Notes under the pieces: model-generated
Told to the model about the DNA's origin: nothing
The model's database searches: none
Seen by the model: only the letters and a program-made list of their open reading frames with translations
Source: Polaromonas sp.
GTDB taxonomy: Bacteria; Pseudomonadota; Gammaproteobacteria; Burkholderiales; Burkholderiaceae_C
Length of the DNA stretch: 64,000 bases
Assembly (NCBI RefSeq): GCF_010365105.1
Contig: NZ_JAAFGZ010000002.1
Coordinates: forward strand, 124,001-188,000
Direction: 5' to 3'
Program-made: the position numbers and the translations under genes
Part shown: piece after piece, positions 53,320 through 62,298 of the stretch
How the letters are laid out: each line of letters starts with the position of its first letter
Position numbering within the stretch: the stretch's first letter is position 1

Positions 53320-54162
53320 ATGTGCTTTCTATGCGATGTCAAACACTCTTCCTGGCCGGGTCGGCGCGGCTTTTTACTGGCGGCTGCCGGATCAGCGGCC
53401 ACGCTGGTTTCCGCGCCTTTGCTGGCCCAGGTGGACGTGGGCCAGTCGTCGAGCCTGCGCAACCTGGTGCCTGCCGAAGAGCTTGAAGCCGCCTCTGTCC
53501 AGCAATATGCAAAGCTCCTGGCCGAAGCCAAGTCTCAAGGCGCACTGGCGCCGCCGGGCAATGCACAGCTTCAGCGGCTGACCACCATTTCCAGGCGGCT
53601 GATTCCGCACGCGGCCCAATGGAACGAACGCGCGAAACAATGGCGCTGGGAAATCAACCTGATTGGCAGCAAGCAGGTCAATGCGTTTTGCATGCCCGGC
53701 GGAAAGATCGCTTTTTACACCGGCATCCTCGATCAGTTAAAGCTCACCGACGATGAAGCGGCCATGATCATGGGCCACGAGATGGCCCACGCCCTGCGCG
53801 AGCATGCCCGTGCCCGCATTGCCAAAAGCCAGGGCACCGGCACATTGCTGTCACTGGGCGCGCAATTGCTGGGGCTGGGCGAGTTGGGCAACGTGGCGGC
53901 CAATGTCGGCACCGAACTGCTTACGCTGCGTTTCAGCCGCGACGACGAAAGCGATGCCGACCTGGTCGGACTTGAACTGGCCGCACGCGGCGGTTACAAC
54001 CCGCAGGCCGCCGTCAGCCTGTGGCAAAAAATGGCGCAGGCTGGCGGTGGCTCCAGCGGGCCGAGTTTCTTGTCAACCCATCCTTCGGGACCGCAACGCA
54101 TCCAGGAACTCCAGTCCAATGTGCCCAAGGTGCAGGGCCTGTACCAGCGCGCACGCAGCTAG
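53320..54162 (+). CDS. M48 family metalloprotease, exported
   Basis: A 280-residue zinc peptidase. A signal with twin arginines (PGRRGFLLAAAGSAATLVSA, then PLLAQ) suggests export. The zinc motif is IMGHEMAHALREHARARI, with the third ligand in RDDESDADLVGLELAARGG. HPSGPQRIQEL near the C-terminus is typical of BepA/LoiP-like M48 proteases that care for outer-membrane proteins; no TPR part is present, as in LoiP. The start is unclear: ATG 53320 fits the signal, ATG 53287 overlaps the divergent ampG start. A Cys-rich head (MCFLC) before the signal is unusual. Confidence 0.88.
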   Translation: MCFLCDVKHSSWPGRRGFLLAAAGSAATLVSAPLLAQVDVGQSSSLRNLVPAEELEAASVQQYAKLLAEAKSQGALAPPGNAQLQRLTTISRRLIPHAAQWNERAKQWRWEINLIGSKQVNAFCMPGGKIAFYTGILDQLKLTDDEAAMIMGHEMAHALREHARARIAKSQGTGTLLSLGAQLLGLGELGNVAANVGTELLTLRFSRDDESDADLVGLELAARGGYNPQAAVSLWQKMAQAGGGSSGPSFLSTHPSGPQRIQELQSNVPKVQGLYQRARS

Positions 54163-54373
54163 CCAACAGCTGGAAGCGCCGTGTTTACGCAGGGTTGCGG
54201 CGCGCCCTGAACGCTTGCGTCACCTGGACCAAGGCTTGCAAGGCATTTTCCAAAAGTCACATTCGGACTCAAGTCGGTAATCGCCAAGGCGCCCTGCAAG
54301 GAGCCCGCATTTTTGCGGCCGGACTGATGCCAGGCATGGTGGAAAAGTATTTGGCCATCAGCGCCTGGCGGCT

Positions 54374-54399
54374 CCACCAGAAATTCACAAATTTCGTGG
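54374..54399. promoter_or_regulatory. interrupted dyad, possible operator
   Basis: CCAC, two bases, GAAATT, four bases, AATTTC, then GTGG: two nested inverted repeats with one 2-base bulge. There is no T-run, so an operator is more likely than a terminator. It lies 520 bases upstream of the NusG-like gene. Confidence 0.3.
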
Positions 54400-54607
54400 T
54401 TTGCAAGGCGCCATTCGCTTTCCATTGCACCCCCCTTTTTCTGCGCTGCACGCTTAAAAAAACCTACGACGGGACGCCTGGCAGGGTGCTTGCTGCCGTC
54501 ATCTGCGGCCCCCAAGTCACACAAAACGTAAACCCAAATCATCTGTTTACATAAGGTAACGACTTAGATACATGGCAACAATTATTTTAAAGCTCAGCTT
54601 TGAACTT

Positions 54608-54622
54608 TGGCAATTGTCCTGC
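54608..54622 (+). promoter_or_regulatory. sigma-54-like -24/-12 element, tentative
   Basis: TGGCAATTGTCCTGC keeps TGGCA, the TGC and the exact GG-to-GC spacing of the sigma-54 consensus but differs at three inner positions. It would start transcription near 54634, leaving a 280-base leader before the NusG-like gene. Exopolysaccharide genes of some betaproteobacteria are controlled by sigma-54 activators. Confidence 0.35.
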
Positions 54623-54915
54623 CCTTCTGAAAACCACATGCGCAAGGCTCAAATCCGCGCAAACAAGTTAACTACTTCTTATATACCCAGCCACAAGATA
54701 AAAATTGTGCAGTTGTACGTTTCCAGTGGCAGAATTTAATCAACAGGGTTCCGAGGCAAGCGCAAAAAAAACGCATGTCCGGGGCCAGGAATGCCAGGCA
54801 ATTGAATAATAAAAATACAGGCGAGCGTTTGATCAATAAACATTGCATGGTTTGCTGCAGCACATGAAGTTTCCTGGTTTAAATCAGAAAATAATGGAAC
54901 AAGGGAGTTGAGGGA

Positions 54916-55476
54916 ATGAATATTGCGCTGTCGCGTGTTGAACCGTCCGAGCCCTCCAAAGGTGAATCGGACGAGCAAGGCTGGTATGTTGCCTATACCC
55001 AGCCCCAGCGCGAGCAGCTTGCCCAGATCAATTTGACGCTTCAGGGTTTCGAGGCGTACCTTTGCCAATATAAAACATTCAAGAAATCGCCGGATGGCTT
55101 GATGGCGGTGTTGCAGCCGATGTTTCCCCGTTATATATTTTTCAGGCCCACACATGCCGGACAATCTATTTCAGTGGTGCGTTCCACACGCGGTATTTCC
55201 TTCGTCCTTCGGTTCGGCTTGATTCCTGCCCTGCTGAAACCAGAAGAACTCCGCATGATCAAGGCATTGGAAAGTGCGCAAAACCAGGTCGATGTGGGTG
55301 AAACCAGCCCTTTTCAGCCCGGACTCAGGGTGCGTCTGCAAAATTGCGGCTTGAATGGTCTTGAAGGTCTGGTTCATTCGGTTTCCAGCAAACGAGTCAC
55401 CTTGCTGATCCAGCTGTTGGGACGAGAGAAAAAACTTCAACTCGAACACCACCAGGTAGAACTGCTGGATCAATAA
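54916..55476 (+). CDS. NusG/RfaH-like transcription antiterminator
   Basis: A 186-residue NusG-family paralogue. The NGN domain (about residues 22-125) starts GWYVAYTQPQREQLAQINL and contains FEAYLCQYKTF, PMFPRYIFFRP and RSTRGISFVLRFG; a KOW-like C-terminal domain follows (FQPGLRVRLQNCGLNGLEGLV, LLIQLLGREKKLQLEHHQVEL). It resembles RfaH/LoaP-type factors, which keep RNA polymerase elongating through long polysaccharide operons after loading at an ops site. Its place directly upstream of a long leader and wzc-like gene supports this role. GGGAGTTGAGGG lies just before the ATG. House-keeping NusG would sit next to rplK, so this is a specialised copy. Confidence 0.92.
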   Translation: MNIALSRVEPSEPSKGESDEQGWYVAYTQPQREQLAQINLTLQGFEAYLCQYKTFKKSPDGLMAVLQPMFPRYIFFRPTHAGQSISVVRSTRGISFVLRFGLIPALLKPEELRMIKALESAQNQVDVGETSPFQPGLRVRLQNCGLNGLEGLVHSVSSKRVTLLIQLLGREKKLQLEHHQVELLDQ

Positions 55477-55581
55477 ACATTGCGTTTAAAAAGAGAGCGG
55501 GGACAGCGTCGTCTGGACTCTGCTATTTGCGTTGACAGGCTGGATGGATTGAAGTTGGTTGAGCGGGAGTAAAGGAATAAG

Positions 55582-55620
55582 AAAAACAGTGTTTTTGAGC
55601 CTTAAAAGCCAAAAACACTG
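55582..55620 (+). promoter_or_regulatory. alternative hairpins in the polysaccharide leader
   Basis: CAGTGTTTTTG (55587-55597) pairs perfectly with CAAAAACACTG (55610-55620) around 12 bases. The same GTTTTT can instead pair with AAAAAC at 55582-55587 as a small hairpin with loop AGT. The two folds exclude each other, as in attenuators. The long stem ends exactly where the ops-like element begins. Confidence 0.55.
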
Positions 55621-55627
55621 CGGTAGC
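55620..55627 (+). promoter_or_regulatory. ops-like element (GCGGTAGC)
   Basis: GCGGTAGC equals the core of the operon polarity suppressor sequence GGCGGTAGCGTG recruited by RfaH in E. coli. It is located 143 bases after the NusG/RfaH-like gene and 420 bases before the tyrosine kinase gene, directly after an 11-bp stem. An eight-base match could be chance; the place makes it worth noting. Confidence 0.5.
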
Positions 55628-56047
55628 CATCCACTTTCGGTTTTTAGTCAAAAAAAGCAGGCTGAAACTCACTGAATATCGGGTAATCGGGTCAAATAAA
55701 AAACCGTCAATTCAAGTTCTCTTGAATGCTGCTGTACCTACCCATTTTTTTAGTCCTCCAACAGTTTGCGACTCCCGGTTAATTTTTCAGGTCAGCCAAA
55801 TATCTGGTGCCCGGATTAATCAATTTTTTAAATTCATTTAAAAAATGTAGTGCATGTATTCATCTCCACTGGCTTTAAAAATTGGCCGTGGATTATTTAC
55901 TGCAGGTCTGAACGTGTTATTTCCTTGTTGCGAATGGCTGAGGTGTCTTCACCTTTGGCCAATTTGCACTTTTCCTGCGTGATCAAGCAAATTCTGTTTT
56001 TACTGTAACTGGGCCAACACTGCCCGATTCAAAAAGCGAGGTTCGTC

Positions 56048-58279
56048 ATGTACATCCAGCAACTTAATCTTCCAGCGCCCCCGTCCGTCTTGCGCCAGGA
56101 CCCGGAAACCAATCTGCTCGACCTGGTGGGCGTGGTGGCGGACAACCGTTGGCTGATCGCAGGCGTGACCGCATTGGCAGTGCTGCTCGGAGGCGCTTAT
56201 GCGGTCCTGACAACGCCCGTGTATGAAGCCAACTCTCTCATACAGGTTGAGGAAACCAAGGAAAACACAGGCACCACGGCCACTGCACTGGGGGCGGCGG
56301 CCAACCTGTTTGAAATCAGGTCGCCCGCATCGGCCGAGATGGAAATTCTTCGCTCACGCCTGGTCGTCGGACAGGCAGTGCAAAGTCTTCAGCTGGATTT
56401 GGCGGTCTGGCCCAAATACATTCCCGTCGTCGGCAAGTGGCTGGCTCGTGGGGCTACATCGCCCTCGGAGCCCGGTTTTCTGGGAATGAAGGGTTACGTC
56501 ACCGGCAACGAATCGCTGAAAGTGGAGAGTTTTGTCATTCCGCCCAAATTCGAGACAAAGCGCTTTCTGGTTCGCCTCGACGGCGATGGCTACGCGCTGG
56601 TGTCACCTGACGGCGACACCCTTGCCAATGGCCGGTTTGGAACACCTCTTGCGTTCACGGTAGGTGGTCAAAAGGGGCAGATGCTCGTCAGCTCGGCCGT
56701 CGGAAAGCCCGGGGCTGAATTCAACCTCATGCGGTTTCCGCAACTTGCCGTCATTGAAAGGCTGCAACAGTCTCTCCTGATCGTTGAGCAGGGCCGCCAG
56801 TCGGGCGTGATCCTTACCAGCCTGACCGGCACTAATCCTGAAATCATTGCGCAGACCCTGAACGAAATCGGTTCGATGTATGTACGCCAGAACGTGGCGC
56901 GCAAAGTGGCGGAAGCAGAAAAAATGCTGGCTTTTCTTAAAACCAATTTGCCACAGTTGCGCGCAAAGATTGAGCAGTCTGAAAGCAGGTTCAACCAGTT
57001 TCGCAACCGCAACGGCTCTTTTGACCTGACAACCGAATCCAAGGTGGTGCTTGACCAATCGATCAAGCTTCAGACGTCATTGCTCGATTTGCAGCAAAAG
57101 CGGTCAGACCTGGACGCGCGTTTCGGTCCACAACATCCCAACATTCAAACCATTGATGTGCAGATCAGGGGCCTGACCAATGAACTGAACATGATCAACA
57201 ACCGAATGAAATCATTCCCCGCGGTTGAACAGGATTATTTGCGCATGACACGTGACATGAAGGTCGACACGGAACTGTACGCAAGCTTGCTCAACAGTTC
57301 GCAGCAACTCCAGCTGGTCACGGAAGGCAAGGTCGGCAACGTACGCATCGTCGATGTGGCGGCGGTTCCCCAGATTCCCATCAGGCCACTGCCCATGAAC
57401 ATCACGACCATCGCCGGGATGCTGGGCCTGCTGACCGGCCTGCTGTTGGCGTTTTTGCGCAACAGCATGCGCGACGGCATCCAGCACCCGACGGACATCG
57501 AGCAGCGGGCAGGCCTGCGCGTGTTTTCAACCATTCCGTTCAGCAAGGTACAAGCCAGGCAGTTGCTCCGGATTGGCGGCAAGACCACCGGCCAGCACAT
57601 TCTGGCCATCACGTCTCCGGATGATCCGGCCATTGAAAACCTGCGCAGCCTGCGCACTTCGCTGCAGTTCGCCATGGTCGATGCCACAAGCCCTATCGTG
57701 CTGGTGACCGGCCCGACCGCAGGCACCGGAAAGTCCTTCATCAGCAGCAACTTTGCGGCGGTGCTGGGCGCGGCCAACAAGAAAGTCCTGCTCATTGACG
57801 CCGACCTCCGCAAGGGCCACCTGCATCATTATTTTGGGCTGGAACAGGGCAGCGGGTTCAGCGACGTGCTCAGTGGCAATGTGAAGCTCGAAGACGCGCT
57901 GCACCGCAAGATTGCACCCAATGTGGATTTCCTGGCGGCAGGATCCATCCCGCCCAATCCGGCAGAACTTCTGATGACGGGTGCCACCCAGCAGTTGCTG
58001 CAGCTTGCCGCCAAGTATTACGACATGGTCATCGTGTGCTCGGCGCCTGTGCTGGCGGTGTCTGACGCGGCGATCCTGGCGCCCATGGTGGGGGGCGTGT
58101 TCCTGGTGGCCCACGCCGAGGTCACCAGCCTGGGCGAACTTCACGAATCCGGCAAGCGGCTGTCGCAAAACGGTGCCCAGGTCAAGGGCGTGATTTTCAA
58201 CGGCCTCACCCTCAGCAAGAGCCGCTACAGCCGGGGCTATGCCTTCAACGATCACCGTTATGCCAGCAACCAGTACTGA
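56048..58279 (+). CDS. Wzc/EpsB-type polysaccharide co-polymerase and BY-kinase
   Basis: A 743-residue inner-membrane protein controlling chain length and export. The Wzz domain lies between two membrane helices (WLIAGVTALAVLLGGAYAVL near 34 and ITTIAGMLGLLTGLLLAFL near 457), with coiled coil at about 290-400. The cytoplasmic kinase has Walker A GPTAGTGKSFIS at about 555, Walker A' VLLIDADLRKG at about 580, and a Tyr-rich tail (SRYSRGYAFNDHRYASNQY) for autophosphorylation. The Walker B position reads MVIVCSAPVLAVSD, so the usual Asp (IDTPP) is Cys664. No outer-membrane exporter (wza) gene lies between the leader and this gene. Confidence 0.94.
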   Translation: MYIQQLNLPAPPSVLRQDPETNLLDLVGVVADNRWLIAGVTALAVLLGGAYAVLTTPVYEANSLIQVEETKENTGTTATALGAAANLFEIRSPASAEMEILRSRLVVGQAVQSLQLDLAVWPKYIPVVGKWLARGATSPSEPGFLGMKGYVTGNESLKVESFVIPPKFETKRFLVRLDGDGYALVSPDGDTLANGRFGTPLAFTVGGQKGQMLVSSAVGKPGAEFNLMRFPQLAVIERLQQSLLIVEQGRQSGVILTSLTGTNPEIIAQTLNEIGSMYVRQNVARKVAEAEKMLAFLKTNLPQLRAKIEQSESRFNQFRNRNGSFDLTTESKVVLDQSIKLQTSLLDLQQKRSDLDARFGPQHPNIQTIDVQIRGLTNELNMINNRMKSFPAVEQDYLRMTRDMKVDTELYASLLNSSQQLQLVTEGKVGNVRIVDVAAVPQIPIRPLPMNITTIAGMLGLLTGLLLAFLRNSMRDGIQHPTDIEQRAGLRVFSTIPFSKVQARQLLRIGGKTTGQHILAITSPDDPAIENLRSLRTSLQFAMVDATSPIVLVTGPTAGTGKSFISSNFAAVLGAANKKVLLIDADLRKGHLHHYFGLEQGSGFSDVLSGNVKLEDALHRKIAPNVDFLAAGSIPPNPAELLMTGATQQLLQLAAKYYDMVIVCSAPVLAVSDAAILAPMVGGVFLVAHAEVTSLGELHESGKRLSQNGAQVKGVIFNGLTLSKSRYSRGYAFNDHRYASNQY

Positions 58280-58289
58280 GGTGCGCACC

Positions 58290-59783
58290 ATGTTTCAAGC
58301 CCCTGAACTGTCAAGCGATTATTTCAGCGGATTGCCCGCCGATCACCATGTGGTGCAGCCGGTCATTCTTTGCGGCGGGTCCGGCACGCGCCTCTGGCCA
58401 CTGTCACGAAAATCATTTCCCAAGCAGTTTGTGCCCCTGATTGGCGACAAAAGCCTTTTGCAACTGACGCTTGAGCGTGTGGCCCAACTTGGCGGCGCCA
58501 CCGCCGTCGAGGTACTTTGCGTGGCCGCTGAAGAACACCGTTACCTGGTGCTTGAGGCCATGCAGGCCGCCAGGGTCAGTGGCTCGGTGATTCTGGAGCC
58601 CGTGGCACGCAACACGGCGGCAGCCATGGCACTGGCGGCATTGAAGGCGCAACCCGGCCAATGGCTGCTGTTTTGCCCGGCAGACCACCACATTCCCGAT
58701 GCACTGGCCTTTGCCGCCATGGTGGAGCAAGGCAAGTTGGCAGCAGAGCAGGGCGCCATCGTTTCCTTTGGCGTCAAGCCGAGCTACCCCAGCACGGCTT
58801 ACGGCTACATCGAGCAGGGCGAGCTCCGCTCGGACAACAGCTACTCGGTGGCACGCTTTATTGAAAAACCTCTGGTGGAAAAGGCCCAGGATCTGATCCT
58901 GCAAGGCAATGTGTTGTGGAATGCGGGTATTTTCCTGTGCAAGGCCAGCACCTTGCTCGAAGCACTCGGCCAGCATGCGCCCGACATTCTGGCCAGTTGC
59001 CGCAAGGCGATGGACGCAGCCGTTTGCGATGAACCGTTCATTCGCCCCCAGACGCAGGCCTTTACCGCATGCCGTTCGGAAAGCATCGATTACGCGGTGA
59101 TGGAACACCACACGAACATTGCCGTGGTTCCCTTTGCCGGTGCCTGGAGCGACGTCGGCAGCTGGAACGCGGTGGCCGACATGACCCTGGCGGATGGAAA
59201 TGGCAACCGGGTCGATGGCCAGGGCCTGGCCATCGAGGCAACCAAGACCTATATCCATGCCCCCTACCGCCCGGTGGTGGCGCTGGGCACGCATGACCTG
59301 CTCATCATCGACACGCCCGATGCGGTGCTGGTCGCCACCTCCAGCCATGCCGAAAGCGTGAAGATCGTGGTGGCCGAACTCGAAGCCCGCCGGACGCCGC
59401 AAGCCGCCATCCATCGCAAGGTCTCGCGTCCCTGGGGCTCGTACGACAGCATCGACATGGGTGAAAGGTTTCAAGTCAAACGAATTGTCGTCAAGCCTGG
59501 CGGAACCCTGAGCCTGCAAAAGCACTACCACCGGGCCGAGCACTGGATCGTCGTCAAGGGCACCGCAAAAGTGACCCGTGGCGATGAAACCTTTCTGCTC
59601 ACTGAAAACCAGTCCACTTACATTCCCATCGGCGAGCTTCACCGGCTGCACAACCCGGGCAAGACACACCTGGAAATGATTGAAGTGCAATCCGGAAGCT
59701 ATCTGGGTGAAGACGACATCGAGCGTTATGAAGACAACTACGGACGCGTGATTCCGGTTGAACTGAACAAGAAACGGGCTTGA
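58290..59783 (+). CDS. manC: mannose-1-phosphate guanylyltransferase / mannose-6-phosphate isomerase
   Basis: A 497-residue bifunctional enzyme that makes GDP-mannose. The N-terminal nucleotidyltransferase has the signature VILCGGSGTRLWPLSRKSFPKQF (residues about 25-47), FCPADHHI and FIEKPLVEKA. The C-terminal cupin of the type II phosphomannose isomerase carries RPWGSYDSIDMGERFQVKRI and QKHYHRAEHWIVVKG with metal ligands. ATG at 58290 follows GAGGTG; it lies 10 bases after the kinase gene. The product feeds Gmd encoded 28 bases downstream. Confidence 0.96.
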   Translation: MFQAPELSSDYFSGLPADHHVVQPVILCGGSGTRLWPLSRKSFPKQFVPLIGDKSLLQLTLERVAQLGGATAVEVLCVAAEEHRYLVLEAMQAARVSGSVILEPVARNTAAAMALAALKAQPGQWLLFCPADHHIPDALAFAAMVEQGKLAAEQGAIVSFGVKPSYPSTAYGYIEQGELRSDNSYSVARFIEKPLVEKAQDLILQGNVLWNAGIFLCKASTLLEALGQHAPDILASCRKAMDAAVCDEPFIRPQTQAFTACRSESIDYAVMEHHTNIAVVPFAGAWSDVGSWNAVADMTLADGNGNRVDGQGLAIEATKTYIHAPYRPVVALGTHDLLIIDTPDAVLVATSSHAESVKIVVAELEARRTPQAAIHRKVSRPWGSYDSIDMGERFQVKRIVVKPGGTLSLQKHYHRAEHWIVVKGTAKVTRGDETFLLTENQSTYIPIGELHRLHNPGKTHLEMIEVQSGSYLGEDDIERYEDNYGRVIPVELNKKRA

Positions 59784-59810
59784 TGCCTGCCCACTCACAC
59801 TGCCACCCAC

Positions 59811-60944
59811 ATGAACAAAAACAACACCCAAAAAGTCGCCCTGATCACCGGCATCACCGGCCAGGATGGCTCCTATCTGGCTGAATTCCTGCTGTCCAAA
59901 GGCTATGTGGTGCATGGAATCAAGCGGCGCTCCAGCTTGTTCAACACCACGCGCATCGACCATATCTACCAGGACCCGTGCATTAACAATCGTAATTTTG
60001 TCTTGCATTACGGCGACCTGAGCGACAGCACCAACCTGATCAGGATTGTTCAGCAAACCCAGCCAGACGAAATCTACAACCTGGGCGCCCAGAGCCATGT
60101 GGCCGTGAGCTTCGAGTTGCCCGAATACACCGCCGATGTCGATGCCCTGGGCACGCTTCGGCTGCTCGAAGCCATCCGCATTTTGGGACTGGAGAAAAAA
60201 ACCCGCTTCTACCAGGCATCCACCTCCGAGTTGTACGGTCTAGTGCAGGAAACGCCGCAGAAGGAAACCACGCCGTTCTACCCGCGCAGCCCCTACGCAG
60301 TGGCCAAGCTGTACGCCTACTGGATCACCATCAATTACCGCGAAGCCTATGGCATCTACGCCTGCAACGGCATTCTCTTTAACCATGAAAGCCCGCGCCG
60401 TGGCGAGACCTTCGTCACCCGAAAAGTCACGCGCAGCCTGGCCAACATTGCACTGGGGCTGGAGAACTGCCTCTACATGGGCAACATCGACTCACTGCGC
60501 GACTGGGGCCATGCCCGCGACTACGTTCGCATGCAATGGCTCATGCTTCAGCAGGACCACCCGGAAGACTTCGTGATTGCCACGGGGCAACAGGTCAGCG
60601 TGCGCGACTTCATCACGCGCAGTGCAGCGCAGCTGGGCATTACCCTGGGCTTTGAAGGGCATGGGATTGAAGAGGTCGGCATGGTCCAGGCCATCAGCGG
60701 CGACAACGCGCCGGCGCTGGCCGTGGGCGACGTCATCGTCAAGATCGACCCGCGCTATTTCCGGCCGACCGAAGTCGAAACCCTGCTGGGTGACCCCGGC
60801 AAGGCCAGGAATTCCCTCGGATGGGTGCCTGAAATCACCCTGGACCAGTTGATTGAAGAAATGGTGGCCCACGACCTGGACCATGCCCGTCGCCATGCGC
60901 TGCTGAAAACGCACGGCTATCCAATGACCGTCAGCGCGGAGTAA
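59811..60944 (+). CDS. gmd: GDP-mannose 4,6-dehydratase
   Basis: A 377-residue short-chain dehydratase (EC 4.2.1.47) turning GDP-D-mannose into GDP-4-keto-6-deoxymannose. NADP motif [19 protein letters not shown] at the N-terminus, the Gmd-specific [17 protein letters not shown], catalytic Thr/Ser-Glu in ASTSELYG and YxxxK in [12 protein letters not shown], then [16 protein letters not shown]. Length and motifs are typical. It is between manC and fcl with short gaps and forms one pathway with them. Confidence 0.97.
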   Translation: MNKNNTQKVALITGITGQDGSYLAEFLLSKGYVVHGIKRRSSLFNTTRIDHIYQDPCINNRNFVLHYGDLSDSTNLIRIVQQTQPDEIYNLGAQSHVAVSFELPEYTADVDALGTLRLLEAIRILGLEKKTRFYQASTSELYGLVQETPQKETTPFYPRSPYAVAKLYAYWITINYREAYGIYACNGILFNHESPRRGETFVTRKVTRSLANIALGLENCLYMGNIDSLRDWGHARDYVRMQWLMLQQDHPEDFVIATGQQVSVRDFITRSAAQLGITLGFEGHGIEEVGMVQAISGDNAPALAVGDVIVKIDPRYFRPTEVETLLGDPGKARNSLGWVPEITLDQLIEEMVAHDLDHARRHALLKTHGYPMTVSAE

Positions 60945-60950
60945 ACCAGC

Positions 60951-62060
60951 ATGCTCAATGAACCCCGGATTTTCGTGGCAGGCCATCGCGGCATGGTTGG
61001 CGGCGCTGTCGTGCGCTGCCTGCTGGCCAAGGGACGAAAAAATATCGTGACCCGCACCAAGGCTGAACTTGACCTGACCCAGCAACAAGCCGTCCGCGAT
61101 TTTTTTGCCAGGGAAAAGATTGATCAGGTTTACTTTGCCGCAGGCAAAGTAGGTGGAATTCATGCCAATGACACCTATCCTGCCCAATTCATCTATCAAA
61201 ACCTGATGATGGAAGCCAATGTGATCCACGAAGCCTGGCATGCCGGCGTACAAAAAATGCTGTTCATGGGCAGCAGTTGTATCTATCCCCGGCTGGCACC
61301 GCAACCCATGACAGAAAACGTCTTGCTGAGCGGCCAGCTGGAGCCCACCAATGAACCCTACGCGATTGCCAAAATCGCAGGCATCAAGCTTTGCGAAAGT
61401 TACAACCGCCAATACGGCAAGAGCCATGGCACTGACTACCGCAGCGTCATGCCGACCAACCTGTACGGTCCCGGCGACAACTACCACCCTGAAAATAGCC
61501 ACGTCATTCCCGCGATGATTCGCCGCTTTCATGAAGCCAAGGTCCACCAGACCCCTGTCGTGGCCATATGGGGTTCAGGCACACCGATGCGCGAGTTCCT
61601 CTATGTTGGCGACATGGCCGCCGCCAGCGTGCACATCATGGATATTGACAAAGCCACCTATGACGCGCATACCAAACCCTCGCAAAGCCACATCAACGTC
61701 GGATTTGGCAGTGACATTGACATAGCCGGCCTGGCATTTGCAGTGGCGAAGGTCGTGGGCTATGGCGGCACGATCAGTTTTGACAAAAGCAAGCCCGATG
61801 GCCCGCCTCGCAAACTGCTGGACTCATCGAAACTCAGAAACCTGGGCTGGCATCCCAAGGTGGACCTGGAAGCAGGTTTGGCGCTGGCTTACGCTGATTA
61901 CTGCAAAACTGAATCAAGCCTTCCGGTTTCGATTGTGGTGAAAGAAAACAAGCAATCGATCAGTGAATTTACCAATCCCTGGTTAAGGGAGGTCACCTCG
62001 ATGACTGCACCGAACAATCATGCGGCCGGCATCCATGCTTCGCAGGCAGGCAATCCCTGA
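60951..62060 (+). CDS. fcl: GDP-L-fucose synthase
   Basis: A 369-residue epimerase/reductase (EC 1.1.1.271) that makes GDP-L-fucose from the Gmd product. NADP motif [33 protein letters not shown], catalytic Ser and Cys in [11 protein letters not shown], and YxxxK in [32 protein letters not shown] is family typical. The enzyme core ends near residue 322 (LALAYADY); the last 45 residues are a polar extension not found in the E. coli protein. It follows gmd by six bases. Confidence 0.96.
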   Translation: MLNEPRIFVAGHRGMVGGAVVRCLLAKGRKNIVTRTKAELDLTQQQAVRDFFAREKIDQVYFAAGKVGGIHANDTYPAQFIYQNLMMEANVIHEAWHAGVQKMLFMGSSCIYPRLAPQPMTENVLLSGQLEPTNEPYAIAKIAGIKLCESYNRQYGKSHGTDYRSVMPTNLYGPGDNYHPENSHVIPAMIRRFHEAKVHQTPVVAIWGSGTPMREFLYVGDMAAASVHIMDIDKATYDAHTKPSQSHINVGFGSDIDIAGLAFAVAKVVGYGGTISFDKSKPDGPPRKLLDSSKLRNLGWHPKVDLEAGLALAYADYCKTESSLPVSIVVKENKQSISEFTNPWLREVTSMTAPNNHAAGIHASQAGNP

Positions 62061-62298
62061 TTGGTTTCCCGAGAGGTACAACGTCGACTGGTCATGTCGA
62101 AAATCCGGATTTTAATAAAAACTTTCAATAGTTAAATAGTTTGATATTTGTCCAGGTTGACACTCAATCTATCAGGCTGTTTCAGTAATCAATGAAAGTG
62201 CTCATGTTGTTTCATTTTCATTTCAATCCGGTATACGATTATTTTTTATTGCCATGCGAAAACACTGATTTCGGTTTCACACACGATCGTATATTGCA
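62061..62298. other. AT-rich gap between fcl and the flippase gene
   Basis: About 240 bases without a gene, rich in A/T (for example near 62100-62290). It may hold an internal promoter for the flippase and glycosyltransferases. No hairpin with T-run is evident. Confidence 0.4.

Larger units (their letters stand above)
54163..54915. other. 753-bp intergenic region before the polysaccharide cluster
   Basis: No convincing gene. Frames of 60-127 codons on the minus strand lack ribosome-binding sites and recognisable motifs. The right half is clearly AT-richer than the left. It contains a dyad at 54374-54399 and a sigma-54-like -24/-12 element at 54608-54622, and probably holds the promoter of the NusG-like gene and the cluster. 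Confidence 0.6.
55477..56047 (+). other. 571-bp structured leader of the polysaccharide operon
   Basis: AT-rich non-coding region between the NusG-like gene and the tyrosine kinase gene. It contains mutually exclusive hairpins and an ops-like GCGGTAGC near 55620, then several poly-A and poly-T tracts. No open frame of substance is seen. The length and structure suggest a regulated 5' leader rather than a simple spacer. Confidence 0.6.

Noticed and set aside
54159..54542. 127-codon minus-strand frame in the gap before the polysaccharide cluster
   Set aside because: No ribosome-binding site, no recognisable family, overlap with an AT-rich regulatory region.
55940..55990. Second sigma-54-like site (TTGGCC and TTTGCAC) before the tyrosine kinase gene
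   Set aside because: The distance between the GG and GC pairs is too short for a sigma-54 promoter.
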